Source: Nemertoderma westbladi (lineage: Eukaryota > Xenacoelomorpha > Nemertodermatida > Nemertodermatidae). From it: a DNA stretch of 64,000 bases. The notes beneath the pieces are model-generated. The model was not told the DNA's origin. It saw only the letters and a list, made by a program, of their open reading frames with translations, and did no database searches. Made by a program: the position numbers and the translations under genes. Position 1 is the first letter of the stretch. Each line of letters begins with the position of its first letter. Positions 55,486-64,000 of this stretch are shown piece after piece. The stretch covers positions 1-64,000 of the forward strand of contig JAUCBJ010009047.1 of NCBI GenBank assembly GCA_032718475.1, written 5' to 3'.

Positions 55486-55490
55486 ACATT
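55486..55490. repeat. Target-site duplication (right) of the giant BEL element
   Basis: ACATT, identical to 38210-38214, ending one base before the assembly gap. Confidence 0.88.
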
Positions 55491-55491
55491 A

Positions 55492-55591
55492 NNNNNNNNN
55501 NNNNNNNNNNNNNNNNNNNNNNNNNNNNNNNNNNNNNNNNNNNNNNNNNNNNNNNNNNNNNNNNNNNNNNNNNNNNNNNNNNNNNNNNNNN
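55492..55591. other. Assembly gap (100 N)
   Basis: Exactly 100 N, the conventional placeholder for a gap of unknown size. The sequences on its two sides may not be neighbours in the genome at the stated distance. Confidence 0.99.
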
Positions 55592-57555
55592 AGGGTATGA
55601 CCCTGCAGATGAGCTGCACAGCCAATGGTGGGTCATGTGCGCGAGAGTAGATATGGGTGATGGGCCTCATATCGACTCCACTGCGACACCCACCCTGTGG
55701 AATGGCAAACCAGGGTGTGGTATTTGCTCCGAGAGCTGACTCGGCAAAAAAGTACCCCCCCAACCCCCACTATGGATTACATTAGTAATGCGGAGGTCCA
55801 GCCACTAGAGGCCATTGGAATGACTGGACACAATCGGCCTCACAGGCGTCAGTTATCTGCTGACCGGCTGCCTGTCTCACCCCCTACTGGAGAGAGAGCG
55901 GCAAACAATTCTTTGAGTCCCTTTCCTGATGACCTTTCTGGCCCAAACCCTGGGTCACCAGGGAGGCCGGATTGTGAGGGGGAGAGGGATTCTGGAGTTG
56001 GAGGCTACTTTCATGTTCCACCCCGACCAACAAAGCCATAGGTGAATCTGAGGAAAGTCACTAGACTAGCCTCAGTAAACACCCTAACATTTGGGTCCCC
56101 AATGCGACAAGGTGAGCAGACTGCCTTGGCAGATAAGCTTTCTCTTAGTGCAGTGGGTGTTCAAGAGCACCGAATGCAGACTGGACAGACTTATGAGGTT
56201 CTGATTAAGGACATGAGGGGCGGTTGGCGACTCGCTCTCGCTTCAGCAGATGATAGTTGCAATGGTGGAATTGGTCTATTAATGAATCCAACTGCACATG
56301 CAGCATTGGTCAAATTAGACCAAATCTCTAACCGCATCATCCGTTGCCACTTCTCATGTTCTGGAAGACTGGCTAAGAAGTTTCCTAAGGTGGTTCTGAT
56401 TGTGTGCTACTCTCCAACTAGTGTTGCCCCTGTAGAGCAGGTGGAAAATTTCTACTAGAATCTACAAGCAGCTACTGATGGAGTGGATCAGCATGCATTC
56501 TTAACATTCCTGGGAGACTTTAATGCAAGTCTGCATCAATCACCTACATCGCCCTGGGTCTATAGCAATAGTGCTAACCGAAATTCCGTCCATCTTCAGG
56601 ATTTTATCTCTGGAAATGGATTGTTTTCAGCTGGAACACAGTTCAAGAAGCGAACTGGAAAGCTATGGACTCATAGTGGACCCAGTGGTCACAAGTCCCA
56701 GATAGACCATATCCTGTTTCGTAGGAAATACAGGAGCTCTATACAAGACTGTAATGCATTTACACTACTACCCTTATCCAGTGATCACTGCCTTATTGTG
56801 GCCAAGGTAAGACTTAGTCTGCGTGCTAGCAGAACAACGAAATATGCCTTGCCGCGGCATGACTGGTCCTCTCTGTTGCAACAGCCAAGTGTGAGATCCA
56901 GCTTCACACTACAGCTGAGCAACAGGTATGAGGCTCTTGCCTCTGAGGCGGCAGATCACTGTGAGGGCTAAACTGCCTTCACAGAGGCAGTTAAGTTAGC
57001 AGCTGCAGAAGCAGTTCCTGTATACCCTCGAGACAGGAAACGGGCCCCCTGGACTGACAACAAAATTCAGAAGTGCCGAAATGAACTCTACAAGGCGCAG
57101 AAAGAGTCCCGACTCAAACAGACTACAGCGGCCAAGAATGCAGTTAAGGCTGCATCTAGGTCCCTGAACAGGCAGTACTCTGTTAATTTACAGGAGCTAA
57201 TAAACCAACAGGTTGATGCCATCAATGATGCTGACAACAGCAGGCAATCATCCCAGGCATGGAGATCGATCAACTTGCTTGCTGGTCTAAAAAGCCAACC
57301 AACCACCAAGGTTAAGGCTGAATCACCAGCCGATTGCCTCAATGGTGGAAGGCCCACTTTGAAAAGCTCCTCAATAATGACAGGGTATTGCCTGATAACT
57401 ATATAGAAGTAAAAGTGTCTGAGTCTGTACTCCCAGATATTCCCATTGGTGATATCTCATTTGCAGAAGTGAAGGCTGCTGCAAAGCGCATTAAGACTAA
57501 TCGTGCCAGTGTTCCCCCTGAGGTCTTTAAAATTCCTGTGTGTTTAAAGCTCATT
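55592..57555 (+). pseudogene. APE-type LINE copy 1: endonuclease and start of RT
   Basis: A plus-strand LINE copy truncated in its RT. 55760-56040 is a Pro/Ser/Gly-rich leader of the ORF. 56042-56971 codes for the endonuclease: SAVGVQEHRMQTG, LIVCYSPTSVAP, FLGDFNAS and QIDHILF with LSSDHCL, the APE motifs including the catalytic GDFN and SDH. In-frame stops at 56456-56458 and 56969-56971, and a one-base deletion near 57342 (gtgg where 59156-60552 has gttgg), break the frame. The RT part resumes at 57345 (WKAHFEKLLNNDRVL, FAEVKAAAKRIKTNRAS), lacks the GVDG tetrapeptide seen in the other copies, and ends abruptly at about 57555. Confidence 0.85.
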
Positions 57556-58489
57556 TTACCTGACTCGCTGATTTGCGAACTGTGCATGTATTGCGAAGCA
57601 CGGGTTACTAAGCCATGTATGTACCTTAGAGTAGTGGTCGATATATGGATTAGGGATGAACTGATGATGGTGGTAAGGTTGCAATGCAATGACAGGATTT
57701 CTAATCTACAGTAAAAACACTTTATATACGACAATGTATAAATTTCGTTGTGAAATTGCGGAGATACAACTGGTGGGCTTTTAAAAATTGCATATTTTCC
57801 AATTCTTTCTTATTTACTGACTTTTCTCTAATTTGATAACATTTTTTCCCTATATTTTGTAATTGTTTCACCTGCAAACTGTAGCTTTACTGACTGCTAA
57901 ACTGAGACTGAGGCGTACGTACTTTAAATCAGGGAAATAATTATCTGGCTCCGAATTGCCCTAGTTGTAAAAATGAAAATGCGCCTTAAATTAGGCTGTA
58001 AAGCATATACGCAAAATTTATATTTCGTAATGCATTAGGCCTACATAGTATAGCAATATGTTGATAATTATTATGTTGTATAAGCTGACTTGTATTACAT
58101 TTATGTTTATGTAGATGGTTTACCAGTAACTCAGTGTAATTTATATTATTGATCTTACTATTTTGCTTCTGTGCTACAGTATGTTATAGGCCTAACACTT
58201 TTCCCTTATGAAAATCATTATTCATCTTAACCATACTACTACACGCATGCATGCGGTCTTCCTTATGTTCTTCCTATAATAGCATTACGTTCTCAACATT
58301 AAGTTCAACGTACTACTGAGTTCTTCTGTGCAGTGAGGAATTACTCCACCATTATTACTCTATTACAAAATCTACTACTGTGTACTAAATTGGATATAAT
58401 ATTTAAATATATAACAGTAGAGTAGTTGTCTAAGTCTTAGAATTAGATGGGCCCCGTTTCATATGTTTCTAAGATAGCAAACCCTGAAA
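57556..58489. other. Non-coding AT-rich stretch
   Basis: No gene or repeat recognised. Confidence 0.45.
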
Positions 58490-59155
58490 CCACTCTTGGC
58501 TATATTGTGAGAGGATCTAGGTTAAGATGCGTCTCAAGAAAGTCATGGGCTGTCCACCATGCTTATTCACTCCATGAGGCTGCCAAAGTACAAGATTATG
58601 CACTGGCTGGTCCTCACGGCGAAAGCAATGTCCTGCAAAGCGGAGGCGATTTTGTTAAAATTTAGCTTATATTTATGGTGGCGTTTGGAGCCATGTTAAT
58701 AGCTTATTTCTACTGGTTATTAATAGCTACCGGTAGGTAATGCAGTAGGCCTTTCTGGCTGTCAGGCAATTAATAATAAATGCCAACTATTGTTTATCTG
58801 GTAACGATGACGGCGTGAAAAGTACACGCCAATGGTACATTGATTACATAATAATAATACACCAATACAATACTATATCACTATATAACATTGGAGGTGT
58901 CTCATTGGCTCCCCCAAGCTTGACACTAGAACAAAATCGCCTCCGCTTTGCAGGACATTACTAATACTCGGATCGGCATGCTGCATTGCAGCTGCATTTT
59001 TAAGAATGCTGTGCCTGCTTGTCAACAAAATTGCACCGCCACAACTCCCTATCACCCATGACATTTGCTAGATCATCCGCATCTTTAAGGCCAGTGTCCT
59101 TTAAGATGCGTCTCAAGAAAGTCATGGGCTGTCCACCATGCTTATTCACTCCATG
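58490..59155 (-). pseudogene. Inverted 3'-end scraps of the same LINE
   Basis: 58520-58650 and 58881-59155 read on the minus strand as parts of the LINE C-terminus (KHGGQPMTFLRRIL, NIGGVSLAPPSLTLEQNRLR, then the LWR..VDKQAQHS end). They carry stops and rearranged order, and sit head to head with the plus-strand copy that starts at 59156. 58660-58880 between them shows nothing recognisable. Confidence 0.65.
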
Positions 59156-60552
59156 AGTTCACCAAGGTTAAGGCTGAATCACCAGCCAATCGCCTCAATG
59201 GTTGGAAGGCCCACTTTGAAAAGCTCCTCAATAACGACAGGGTATTGCCTGATAACTTAATAGAAGTAAAAGTGTCTGAGTCTGTATTCCCAGATATTCC
59301 CATTGGTGATATCTCCTTTGCAGAAGTGAAGGCTGCTGCAAAGAGCATTAAGACCAATCGTGCCAGTGGAGTAGATGGTGTTCCCCCTGAGGTCTTTAAA
59401 ATACCTGAGTATTTAAAGCTCATCTATCCCATCATAGTAGACATGTACAGAACAACAAGAGTCCCAGAAGAAATGAAAACAAATAAGTTGGTGCCAGTTC
59501 CCAAGAAGGGCAACCTAACACTCTATGGTTCTTTTCAGGGAATCTCATTGATCTCGATCATGAATTATATGGAATTATATTAAATCGCATCAGGGATCCC
59601 ATTGAGAGACCACTCCATGGAAATCAGAATGGGTTCCTTAAAGGTCGTGGGACCATGGAGCCCATTTTGGCACTTAGAAGGCACTTAGAAGACAGGCATC
59701 TGGCTGTTATCTTTGTTGAATTCTTCAAGGCCTTTGATTCAGTCTCTTGCATACTTTTATCTATTAATCTTATATTTTGTCTTCAGCATACTTTTATTAT
59801 ATGGGATTCCTGATGAAATTATTGCAGCAATCAGATCAGTATACGATGATGGTTCGACAACATTTGTGTCTACTGTTGACGGTGACACAGAACCATTTGA
59901 AGTGTTATGGGGAGTCCTCCAAGGAGACACACTTGCGCCATTCCTATTCATAATTGTGGTTAACTATGTTCTACGCATGTTCTTAGATCATCATAATGAT
60001 GATGGGGTGATAGTAACTCCACCTGCTGGCTCCAGAAGTCGAGTAAAACCTGCCAAGTACTTAACTGATCTAGACTTTGCTGATGACTTAGGAGTACTCT
60101 CAGTCTCAGAATCACTAGAGGGAGCCCAACGGCTCCTCAGCTCATTAGAAAAGGCTGCTTCTAGTGTTGGTGTTTTTATAAACTCCAGAAAGACCAAAAT
60201 TTGGCAGTTAAATTTGAAAGTCCTCAGCAAGTCTCGGACCGGATGAACATAAGCTCAAAGGATGGTACGCTTGAGCATATTGACGACTTCTGTTACCTGG
60301 GATCATTGATCCAGAAGTCAGGTGAGGACCTTCGAATACGTAAGGGAAAGGCATGGGTAGCCTTGAATAGGCTTTCCAGGATTTGGAAGTCACATAGAAT
60401 TAATCGGAAACTTAAGGTCCGAATATTTAGAGCAGCAGTAGTTCCAGTACTCCTCTATGGGAGTACATGCGGAGGACATGAGGACACCAAATCTCTGGAT
60501 GTCACATTCACAAGAATGCTACACCGGATTCATTGTGTCAAGTACAATGCAC
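59156..60552 (+). pseudogene. APE-type LINE copy 2: reverse transcriptase
   Basis: Plus-strand RT from FEKLLNNDRVLPDN through KTNRASGVDGVPPEVFKIPE, KLVPVPKKGNLTLYG, NGFLKGRGTMEP, GVLQGDTLAPFLFIIVVNY, and the catalytic box DFADDLGVLS at about 60070 to the thumb (YLGSLIQKSGEDLRIRKGKA, VRIFRAAVVPVLLYGS). The motifs sit in at least three frames (breaks near 59575, 59750 and 60220; an extra stretch at about 59755-59795 interrupts SCML..ILLYGIP), so it is inactive although the FADD residues are kept. Similarity to the family ends at about 60552 (HCVKYNAH), short of the C-terminal end. Confidence 0.85.
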
Positions 60553-60722
60553 ATGACAGATCTGATATATATAATACATGAATAAGACGTGTAGACTTCA
60601 CAGGAGAGAGCCATGCACTATACTACACATATCCCCTTCTTAGGAGGGGTGGGTGATTAGCAATAAACGTACTGGTAAATAACGATATACCGCTAAAAGT
60701 TAAAATGAACAGGCTATGAGGG
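60553..60722 (-). other. 3' end of the GC-rich Gypsy element, possible truncated LTR
   Basis: On the minus strand the Pol stop is followed by an AT-rich stretch and then cctaagaaggggatatg-TGTAGTATAG at about 60640-60610, which looks like a purine tract followed by the start of an LTR. Only about 65 bases remain before LINE sequence begins, so any LTR here is truncated or very short. Confidence 0.35.
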
Positions 60723-63700
60723 TTATTTACTGTAGTCACTGTTGGCGTATCGTGGTGGGGGGCGAATGGTTCGACCGGAGCGGGTGTGGGTGGGGGCGGG
60801 GGGTGGTGGGGCTTGGGTCGGTGTTTGGGGTGCCCGTGGGGGGCTGGTGGTGGTCGGTGGCTGAGGCGGCGCGGCGACGTCGGCCCAGGTGGGTACGGGT
60901 GGCGCCGGTGGCGCCAGTGGTGGTGGGTTGGGTGTGACTTCTTGGAGTGGTTGTGGTGGGGTGGGCGGTAGTGGTGGGCCCGAGGGTGGTAGCGTGGGCG
61001 ACCGGGTCCGCAGAAAAACCCGGTTGCGTCGCACAACGCGGCCGCTGGCTTGACGTACCAGGTAGTCGTGGTTCTGGAGGGTCTCGACTACTGTCCCCTG
61101 GCCCGTCCAGCGTTTATCGCGGGGGTCCTGGATAAGGACAGGGTGGCCTACTGGGAGGGCCCGGAGTGGTCGGGTGTGGCCGTCATAGTTCGCCCGGAGT
61201 AGCGCGCGGTTGGAGTCGGCAAGGGCGTCGAGCTCGGCGAAGGTTTGGCGCCATTTGGGGTCGAGTGCAGTGAAATGCACGGGGAGGGCCTCACGGACGT
61301 TCCTGCCGTAGAGGAGTTCCGCGGGGGACCGGCCTCCGTAGCGGGGGGTATTCCGGAACGCGAGTATCCCCTGGGCGATGGCGTCTGAGTCGTGGTTGGC
61401 TCCCCGGACGATCTTCTTAAGGGCTTTCACCGCGGCCTCCGCCCGTCCGTTTGTGCGTGGGAGGTGGGGGCTGGAAGGCTCGAGGGTGACGCCCCATCGA
61501 TGGAGGAAGTTCTTGATGGCGTCTGACACAAGTTGGGGGCCTCCATCTGGGTGGAGCACCGTAGGCACCGCGGTGGCGAGGAACAGCTTACGGAGGCAGT
61601 CGATAATGGCGACCGAGGTGGTGTCGGAGTTTAGCCGATATAATGTCGGCCACCCAGTGAACTCGTCGGTGGCGGCCATGTAGTTTTTGGCGTCGACCTG
61701 GAAGAGGTCGATGTGGGTCCGTTGGAACGGACGGGTCGCTTCCGGGTTGCGCTGGAGGGGCTCGGGTGCGTGGGAGGGGAGGACTGCCTGACACGGTTGG
61801 CACCGCTCCACCGCCTGTGTAATGTCGTGGGCGATGGAGGGCCACCAGACAGACCTGTTAGCGCGTTCTCGCGTCTTGTTAAGGCCCTGGTGGGCTGCGT
61901 GGAGTTGCAGCAGGGTCTCGTGTCGCAGTTCCACGGGGATGTATAATTGGGGCCCGCGGAGGATGAGGCCATTGTGGGCCATCAGGTCAGCGCGGTGAGC
62001 GAAGTAAGGTCGGAGTTGGTCGTCGGTAATCTGGTGTTTGGAGGTCGGCCAGCCCTCGTCGATGGTGGTGAGCAGGGCGCGGTAGACGGGGTCTAGCTGG
62101 CCGACCTGGCGGACCTGTTCGAGACGGGCGTCCCGGGATTCGACGGGTTGTATTTCTCCCGCAGCCGCGTTGACGATGAACTCCCGGTCGGCGTCGTCCT
62201 CCGGGGTGAGTAGTAGGTCGGAGGGCTCCGGTGCGTGGCGGGGGGCGCGGGAGAACGCGTCAGCCACGAGGTGCTTGGTGCCGCGTTGGTGCCGAGCGGT
62301 GAAATTAAACCGCGCCAAGGCGGTCTTCAGTTTCAGCAGGCGGTCGTTGGTGACCTGGTCGAGGCTGCGATCGTTCAGTACAGGAATCAACGGACTGCTG
62401 TCGGTCACCAGTTCGAAGTGCCGCAGTCCGTCGAGGAAATAGCGGCACTTGTGGGCCGCCCACGCAGCGCCGAGGGCCTCCAGTTCGGCCATACCGGACC
62501 AGTTGGCCTCGTGTTTGGCGAGGGTACGGGAGCCGCACTGGACGGTGAGCCAACGGTTGGAGTCGGGGTCGCGCTGTCGGAGGAGGAAACCGAGTCCGTG
62601 GAGCCGGGAGGCATCGGTGAGGAGTTCCGTCCGTCGGTCGGGGTGGAACCCAGACAGGTAGTGGGGGCTGGACAGGGCGGACCGAGTCGCCTCGAACGCC
62701 TGGTTGTGTTGGGGCAGCCACAACCAGCTGTTATAGTTAGAGTTCAGGCTCCGGAGGGGTTCGATTAGTTGGGTTATCTCGGCTGTGGAGTTTCCCAGCT
62801 GCTGGGCGAGGCCGAGGAACGATCGGAGTTCCTTCCGGCAGGTTGGGGTCGGGAAGTTCCGTAGGTCGTCCGTGAGTTCCGGGTCGATCCGGAATCGGCC
62901 GTGGGAGACGATGTAGCCGCCGAACTTGACCTCCGGAAGGCAGAACTGAACCTTCCTCGGGTTGATGGAGATGTCGGCGGTGTCGCAGGCGGCGAGAACT
63001 CTCGCCACTGCCTCCGGATGCTCCTCTATGGTGTCGGTATAGATGAGGATATCCTCGACGATCCGGCCGATGTTGGGGACGCCCTGGAGGGCCTTGGCCA
63101 TCCGGGCGTTGAAGACGTCCGAACTGCCGTGCCACCCCATGGGCATTCGGCGGTACCGGAACCGTCCCCGCGGAGTGGCGAACGTGGTGAGCTCCCGGCT
63201 GTTCCGATCGAGGCCGACCTGGTGGAACCCCTTGAGTCCATCGATGACGGAGAAGTAGCGGGCCGATGTGGGGACGCGGGAGACGACCTGGAACGGGTCC
63301 GGGGAAAAGTAGGCGGGTCGGACGGTGTGGCGGTTCAACTCCCGGAGGTCGACAGTAATCCGGACGGAGTTGGGGTCGCTCTTCTTCCTAGTAACGACCA
63401 TGGGGCTGAGCCACGCGCTGGGACTGTTGGCATCGTCCGCGGGCTCGAGGATCCCCATGGCAACCTGGTCGCTGAGCTCCCTGTCGAATGCCTCCTCCAG
63501 GTTGGCCGGTATGGGGCGGTTGGAGTACCGGAACGATGGTTTGGCGTCCGGGAGCAGTTTTATGGTTATATCCCCCCTGGCCATAACCCTACAGTTCCCA
63601 GAGAGGGGGCGGGGGTACCGGGTAACCAGGGTTTCCCAGGTCTGGGTCGCGTTGGGTGGCAGTGTCGGCGATGGTGTCGGTGTTGGTGGGGTTGGCGGTG

Positions 63701-63908
63701 GTTGTGCTGGTGGCGTGGTCGGTGGCGTGGGCGGTGGCGCGGCCAGTAGCTGGTTCGCACACTGCCTAGTGAGGGCGTCGGGTGGCCCCCGCCCACCCCG
63801 GAGGATGGGGCTCCACAGGATCCCGAGGGTGAAGCAGGTCTTCCAGGACAGCAGTGGTTGGTGGAGGCCGTCCAGGACCCAGACATCCGTGGTGCAGGCA
63901 GTGTGCAA
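60723..63908 (-). CDS. pol: GC-rich Gypsy-like Pol polyprotein (partial)
   Basis: An open minus-strand frame of 1061 codons; the first residues (DVWVLDGLHQPLLSWKT) look like the end of an aspartic protease, so the true start lies upstream, in another frame or beyond the window edge. Pro/Thr-rich linker at about 55-95; RT with FSVIDGLKGFHQV and PMGWHGSSDVF, whose catalytic box reads RIVEDILIY at about 284; RNase H with LLTDASRLHGLGF at about 430; integrase zinc motif at about 672-710 (H..H..CQPCQ), catalytic D at about 735 (IDLFQVD) and 790 (DGGPQL), E at about 820; a Pro-rich tail fills the last 120 residues. Codon usage is very GC-rich, in sharp contrast to every neighbour. The D to E change in the Y-x-D-D box may reduce or abolish RT activity. 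Confidence 0.85.
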   Translation of the reverse strand: MHTACTTDVWVLDGLHQPLLSWKTCFTLGILWSPILRGGRGPPDALTRQCANQLLAAPPPTPPTTPPAQPPPTPPTPTPSPTLPPNATQTWETLVTRYPRPLSGNCRVMARGDITIKLLPDAKPSFRYSNRPIPANLEEAFDRELSDQVAMGILEPADDANSPSAWLSPMVVTRKKSDPNSVRITVDLRELNRHTVRPAYFSPDPFQVVSRVPTSARYFSVIDGLKGFHQVGLDRNSRELTTFATPRGRFRYRRMPMGWHGSSDVFNARMAKALQGVPNIGRIVEDILIYTDTIEEHPEAVARVLAACDTADISINPRKVQFCLPEVKFGGYIVSHGRFRIDPELTDDLRNFPTPTCRKELRSFLGLAQQLGNSTAEITQLIEPLRSLNSNYNSWLWLPQHNQAFEATRSALSSPHYLSGFHPDRRTELLTDASRLHGLGFLLRQRDPDSNRWLTVQCGSRTLAKHEANWSGMAELEALGAAWAAHKCRYFLDGLRHFELVTDSSPLIPVLNDRSLDQVTNDRLLKLKTALARFNFTARHQRGTKHLVADAFSRAPRHAPEPSDLLLTPEDDADREFIVNAAAGEIQPVESRDARLEQVRQVGQLDPVYRALLTTIDEGWPTSKHQITDDQLRPYFAHRADLMAHNGLILRGPQLYIPVELRHETLLQLHAAHQGLNKTRERANRSVWWPSIAHDITQAVERCQPCQAVLPSHAPEPLQRNPEATRPFQRTHIDLFQVDAKNYMAATDEFTGWPTLYRLNSDTTSVAIIDCLRKLFLATAVPTVLHPDGGPQLVSDAIKNFLHRWGVTLEPSSPHLPRTNGRAEAAVKALKKIVRGANHDSDAIAQGILAFRNTPRYGGRSPAELLYGRNVREALPVHFTALDPKWRQTFAELDALADSNRALLRANYDGHTRPLRALPVGHPVLIQDPRDKRWTGQGTVVETLQNHDYLVRQASGRVVRRNRVFLRTRSPTLPPSGPPLPPTPPQPLQEVTPNPPPLAPPAPPVPTWADVAAPPQPPTTTSPPRAPQTPTQAPPPPAPTHTRSGRTIRPPPRYANSDYSK

Positions 63909-64000
63909 TGCATGGCACTGGATGGTGGCACCGAATACTCCCTTAAAAACCCAACCCGCTCAACTACCGTTGGCGAGTTTAGGTGGTTGGGGCGGCGGGT
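63909..64000 (-). other. Upstream part of the GC-rich Gypsy element, frame closed
   Basis: The Pol frame remains open back only to an in-frame TGA at about 63961. Continuation of the protease would require a frame change here, or the element is damaged. The window ends before this can be settled. Confidence 0.4.

Noticed and set aside
62901-63749. A 282-codon plus-strand frame opposite the GC-rich Pol, and several other long frames in the same region
   Set aside because: GC-rich DNA has few stop codons; the minus-strand frame has clear RT and integrase motifs while these have none.

Overview
The window looks like AT-rich nuclear DNA of a metazoan invertebrate. Genes are sparse, most of the sequence is transposable-element or repeat-derived, and the element families (BEL/Pao, Ty3/Gypsy, APE-type LINEs, tRNA-derived SINEs, MITEs) and the RING/B-box proteins are typical of marine invertebrates. 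I cannot name the species or phylum from the sequence. Nothing in it looks prokaryotic.

Layout. 1-10985 is a tandem array of about 3.7 copies of a 2.8-3.0 kb non-coding unit; each unit carries a tRNA-like module and a perfect hairpin, and the hairpin arms co-vary in the fourth copy. 12903-15278 and 29763-32141 are two intronless minus-strand paralogues coding for a RING plus two B-boxes plus coiled coil plus one transmembrane segment plus a C-terminal ectodomain. Between them lie a MITE (15750-16000), a complete and apparently intact Ty3/Gypsy element with identical 292-bp LTRs and an in-phase GGGAAAC frameshift site (18630-23182), and a decayed minus-strand LINE (about 18559-28195) into which that Gypsy element, a tRNA-like SINE and a roughly 1 kb repeat have inserted. 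33200-35612 is a graveyard of LINE fragments. 35890-36628 is an 18-bp minisatellite with higher-order structure. 37317-38119 holds a possible secreted-protein gene.

The centrepiece is 38215-55485 (minus strand): a 17.27 kb BEL/Pao-type LTR retrotransposon with 1160-bp LTRs that are almost identical, a perfect 5-bp target-site duplication (ACATT), a 2694-codon Gag-Pol frame and, after a further 1.6 kb spacer, up to three extra ORFs before the 3' LTR. The last of these codes for 591 residues with clustered Cys/His motifs including a CCHC knuckle and a basic tail. It is not an obvious envelope protein and I do not recognise its family. The element abuts a 100-N assembly gap (55492-55591).

55592-60552 holds two degraded plus-strand copies of one APE-type LINE family plus inverted scraps of its 3' end; fragments of the same family occur at 33.8-35.6 kb. 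60723-63908 is a strikingly GC-rich minus-strand Gypsy-like Pol frame with a non-canonical V-E-D at the reverse-transcriptase catalytic box; it runs off the right edge of the window.

The host-gene candidates are therefore the two RING/B-box paralogues and, less securely, 37317-38119. Almost everything else is mobile or satellite DNA. Positions of domains are estimated by hand from the translations; no database search was run.
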